Source: Pusillimonas sp. UBA3987
Lineage (GTDB): Bacteria > Pseudomonadota > Gammaproteobacteria > Burkholderiales > Burkholderiaceae_B
DNA: 64,000 nt
Reading direction: 5' to 3'
Assembly: GCA_002384935.1 (NCBI GenBank)
Contig: DGCD01000018.1
Location: forward strand, 224,010-288,009
Both the position numbers and the translations under genes were made by a program. A model generated the notes under the pieces. It saw only the letters and a program-made list of their open reading frames with translations, made no database searches and was not told where the DNA came from. Each line of letters starts with the position of its first letter. Position 1 is the stretch's first letter. Of the stretch, positions 63,721-64,000 are shown one piece after another.

Positions 63721-63979
63721 TTAACCCACTAAGTGCTGAGTTCTGTATTGAACTGGGCTCAGTCCTTTTAATTTGGTCTTGATCCGCTCGTGATTGTAGT
63801 AGTGAATATACTTACGCAGCCCAGCGTCAAGCAATTCAACGCTATCGAATTTGTTTAGGTAGAAGAACTCCGACTTGAGTATGCCAAAGAAGCTTTCCAT
63901 GCAGGCGTTATCTAGGCAGTTGCCCTTGCGCGACATGCTTTGGGTCAACCCATGTTCTGCCAACTGCCGTCGATACGCA
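63721..63979 (-). pseudogene. IS3-family transposase OrfB, C-terminal fragment
   Basis: About 86 codons ending at a TAA at 63721. They match the last part of the DDE integrase: YRRQLAEHGLTQSMSRKGNC, then MESFFGILKSEFFYLNKF with the catalytic Glu, and KYIHYYNHERIKTKLKGLSP near the end. Beyond codon PAYRRQ towards the window edge, the expected IS3 sequence (an SDQG-x-Q-Y region) is replaced by an unrelated stretch. The gene therefore appears cut by another element at about 63980. Confidence 0.72.
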
Positions 63980-63997
63980 GGCTCTACTCCATAAACG
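63980..63997. repeat. Second copy of an 18-base sequence found beside the IS end
   Basis: GGCTCTACTCCATAAACG at 63980-63997 matches GGCTCTACCCCATAAATG at 63666-63683 in 16 of 18 positions and in the same orientation. One copy flanks the IS3 terminus, the other marks the point where the transposase loses family similarity. Confidence 0.7.
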
Positions 63998-64000
63998 GGG

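Larger units (their letters stand above)
63682..64000 (-). mobile_element. End of an IS3-family insertion sequence
   Basis: The terminus starts at about 63682 with TGAACTGACCCCAATTAGTT, which has the TG start and C-rich pattern of IS3-family inverted repeats. It is followed inward by the transposase 3' end. The other terminus is not in the window, and the element seems interrupted near 63980. Confidence 0.7.

Overview
The window looks like chromosomal DNA of a betaproteobacterium, most likely order Burkholderiales and close to the Alcaligenaceae. The evidence is the moderately GC-rich sequence, the exbBD-lpxK-ycaR(Trm112)-kdsB-adk block, the ribF-ileS-lspA-coaBC block, the dapC/dapD/dapE group and a 447-residue argininosuccinate synthase. 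The genus cannot be fixed from sequence reading alone. About 59 kb is ordinary core genome. The last 5 kb (from about 59.3 kb) looks accessory.

Layout. 1-4.6 kb: an Mrp-type multisubunit cation/proton antiporter on the minus strand (fused A/B subunit, C, and D cut by the window edge). 4.7-9.0 kb: two peptidoglycan enzymes (a MepK-like endopeptidase and an L,D-transpeptidase) below a SoxCD-like molybdoenzyme/cytochrome c pair. 9.1-11.4 kb: a small membrane protein, a secreted protein of unknown function and an amidohydrolase. 11.3-16.9 kb: a MotA/MotB-type stator pair, a Na/Pi cotransporter, a small unknown protein and a flagellin with a near-consensus sigma-28 promoter. 17-22.7 kb: EcsC-family protein, alpha/beta hydrolase, MocA-like nucleotidyltransferase, argG, argF, DUF3579. 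22.8-29.4 kb: rpsT and a long minus-strand series for envelope biogenesis (exbB, exbD, lpxK, Trm112, kdsB, adk, an SDR dehydrogenase, murJ). 29.4-34.1 kb: an unusual intergenic region with DnaA-box-like sites, then xseA, sodB, a 3-oxoadipyl-CoA-type thiolase, DUF192 and a cold-shock protein. 34.3-40.7 kb: clpS, clpA and pqiABC. 40.8-47.4 kb: ribF-ileS-lspA-coaBC-dedA-dut, all minus strand. 47.4-53.2 kb: purN, an RsmB-like methyltransferase, an acyl desaturase, uvrD. 53.2-59.3 kb: an ABC-F ATPase, prmB, dapE, dapD, dapC.

The accessory end (59.3-64 kb) holds a 60-residue protein made almost only of Gln and Asn, encoded by a 9-bp tandem repeat. It also holds a remnant of a peptidase-type beta-propeller gene, two DUF892 ferritin-like stress proteins, a DUF421 membrane protein, a CtaG/DUF2243 membrane pair, a tRNA-Leu(UAG) gene, and the end of an IS3-family element that itself appears to be cut by a second repeat. 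The gene content resembles the general-stress clusters often seen next to tRNA genes.

The points most worth a second look are the Gln/Asn repeat protein; a palindromic pair of DnaA-box-like sites beside AT-rich DNA between exbB and xseA; and an intrinsic terminator for the cold-shock gene that lies inside the signal-peptide coding sequence of the next gene. I did not find a CRISPR array, a recognisable defence system or a prophage.
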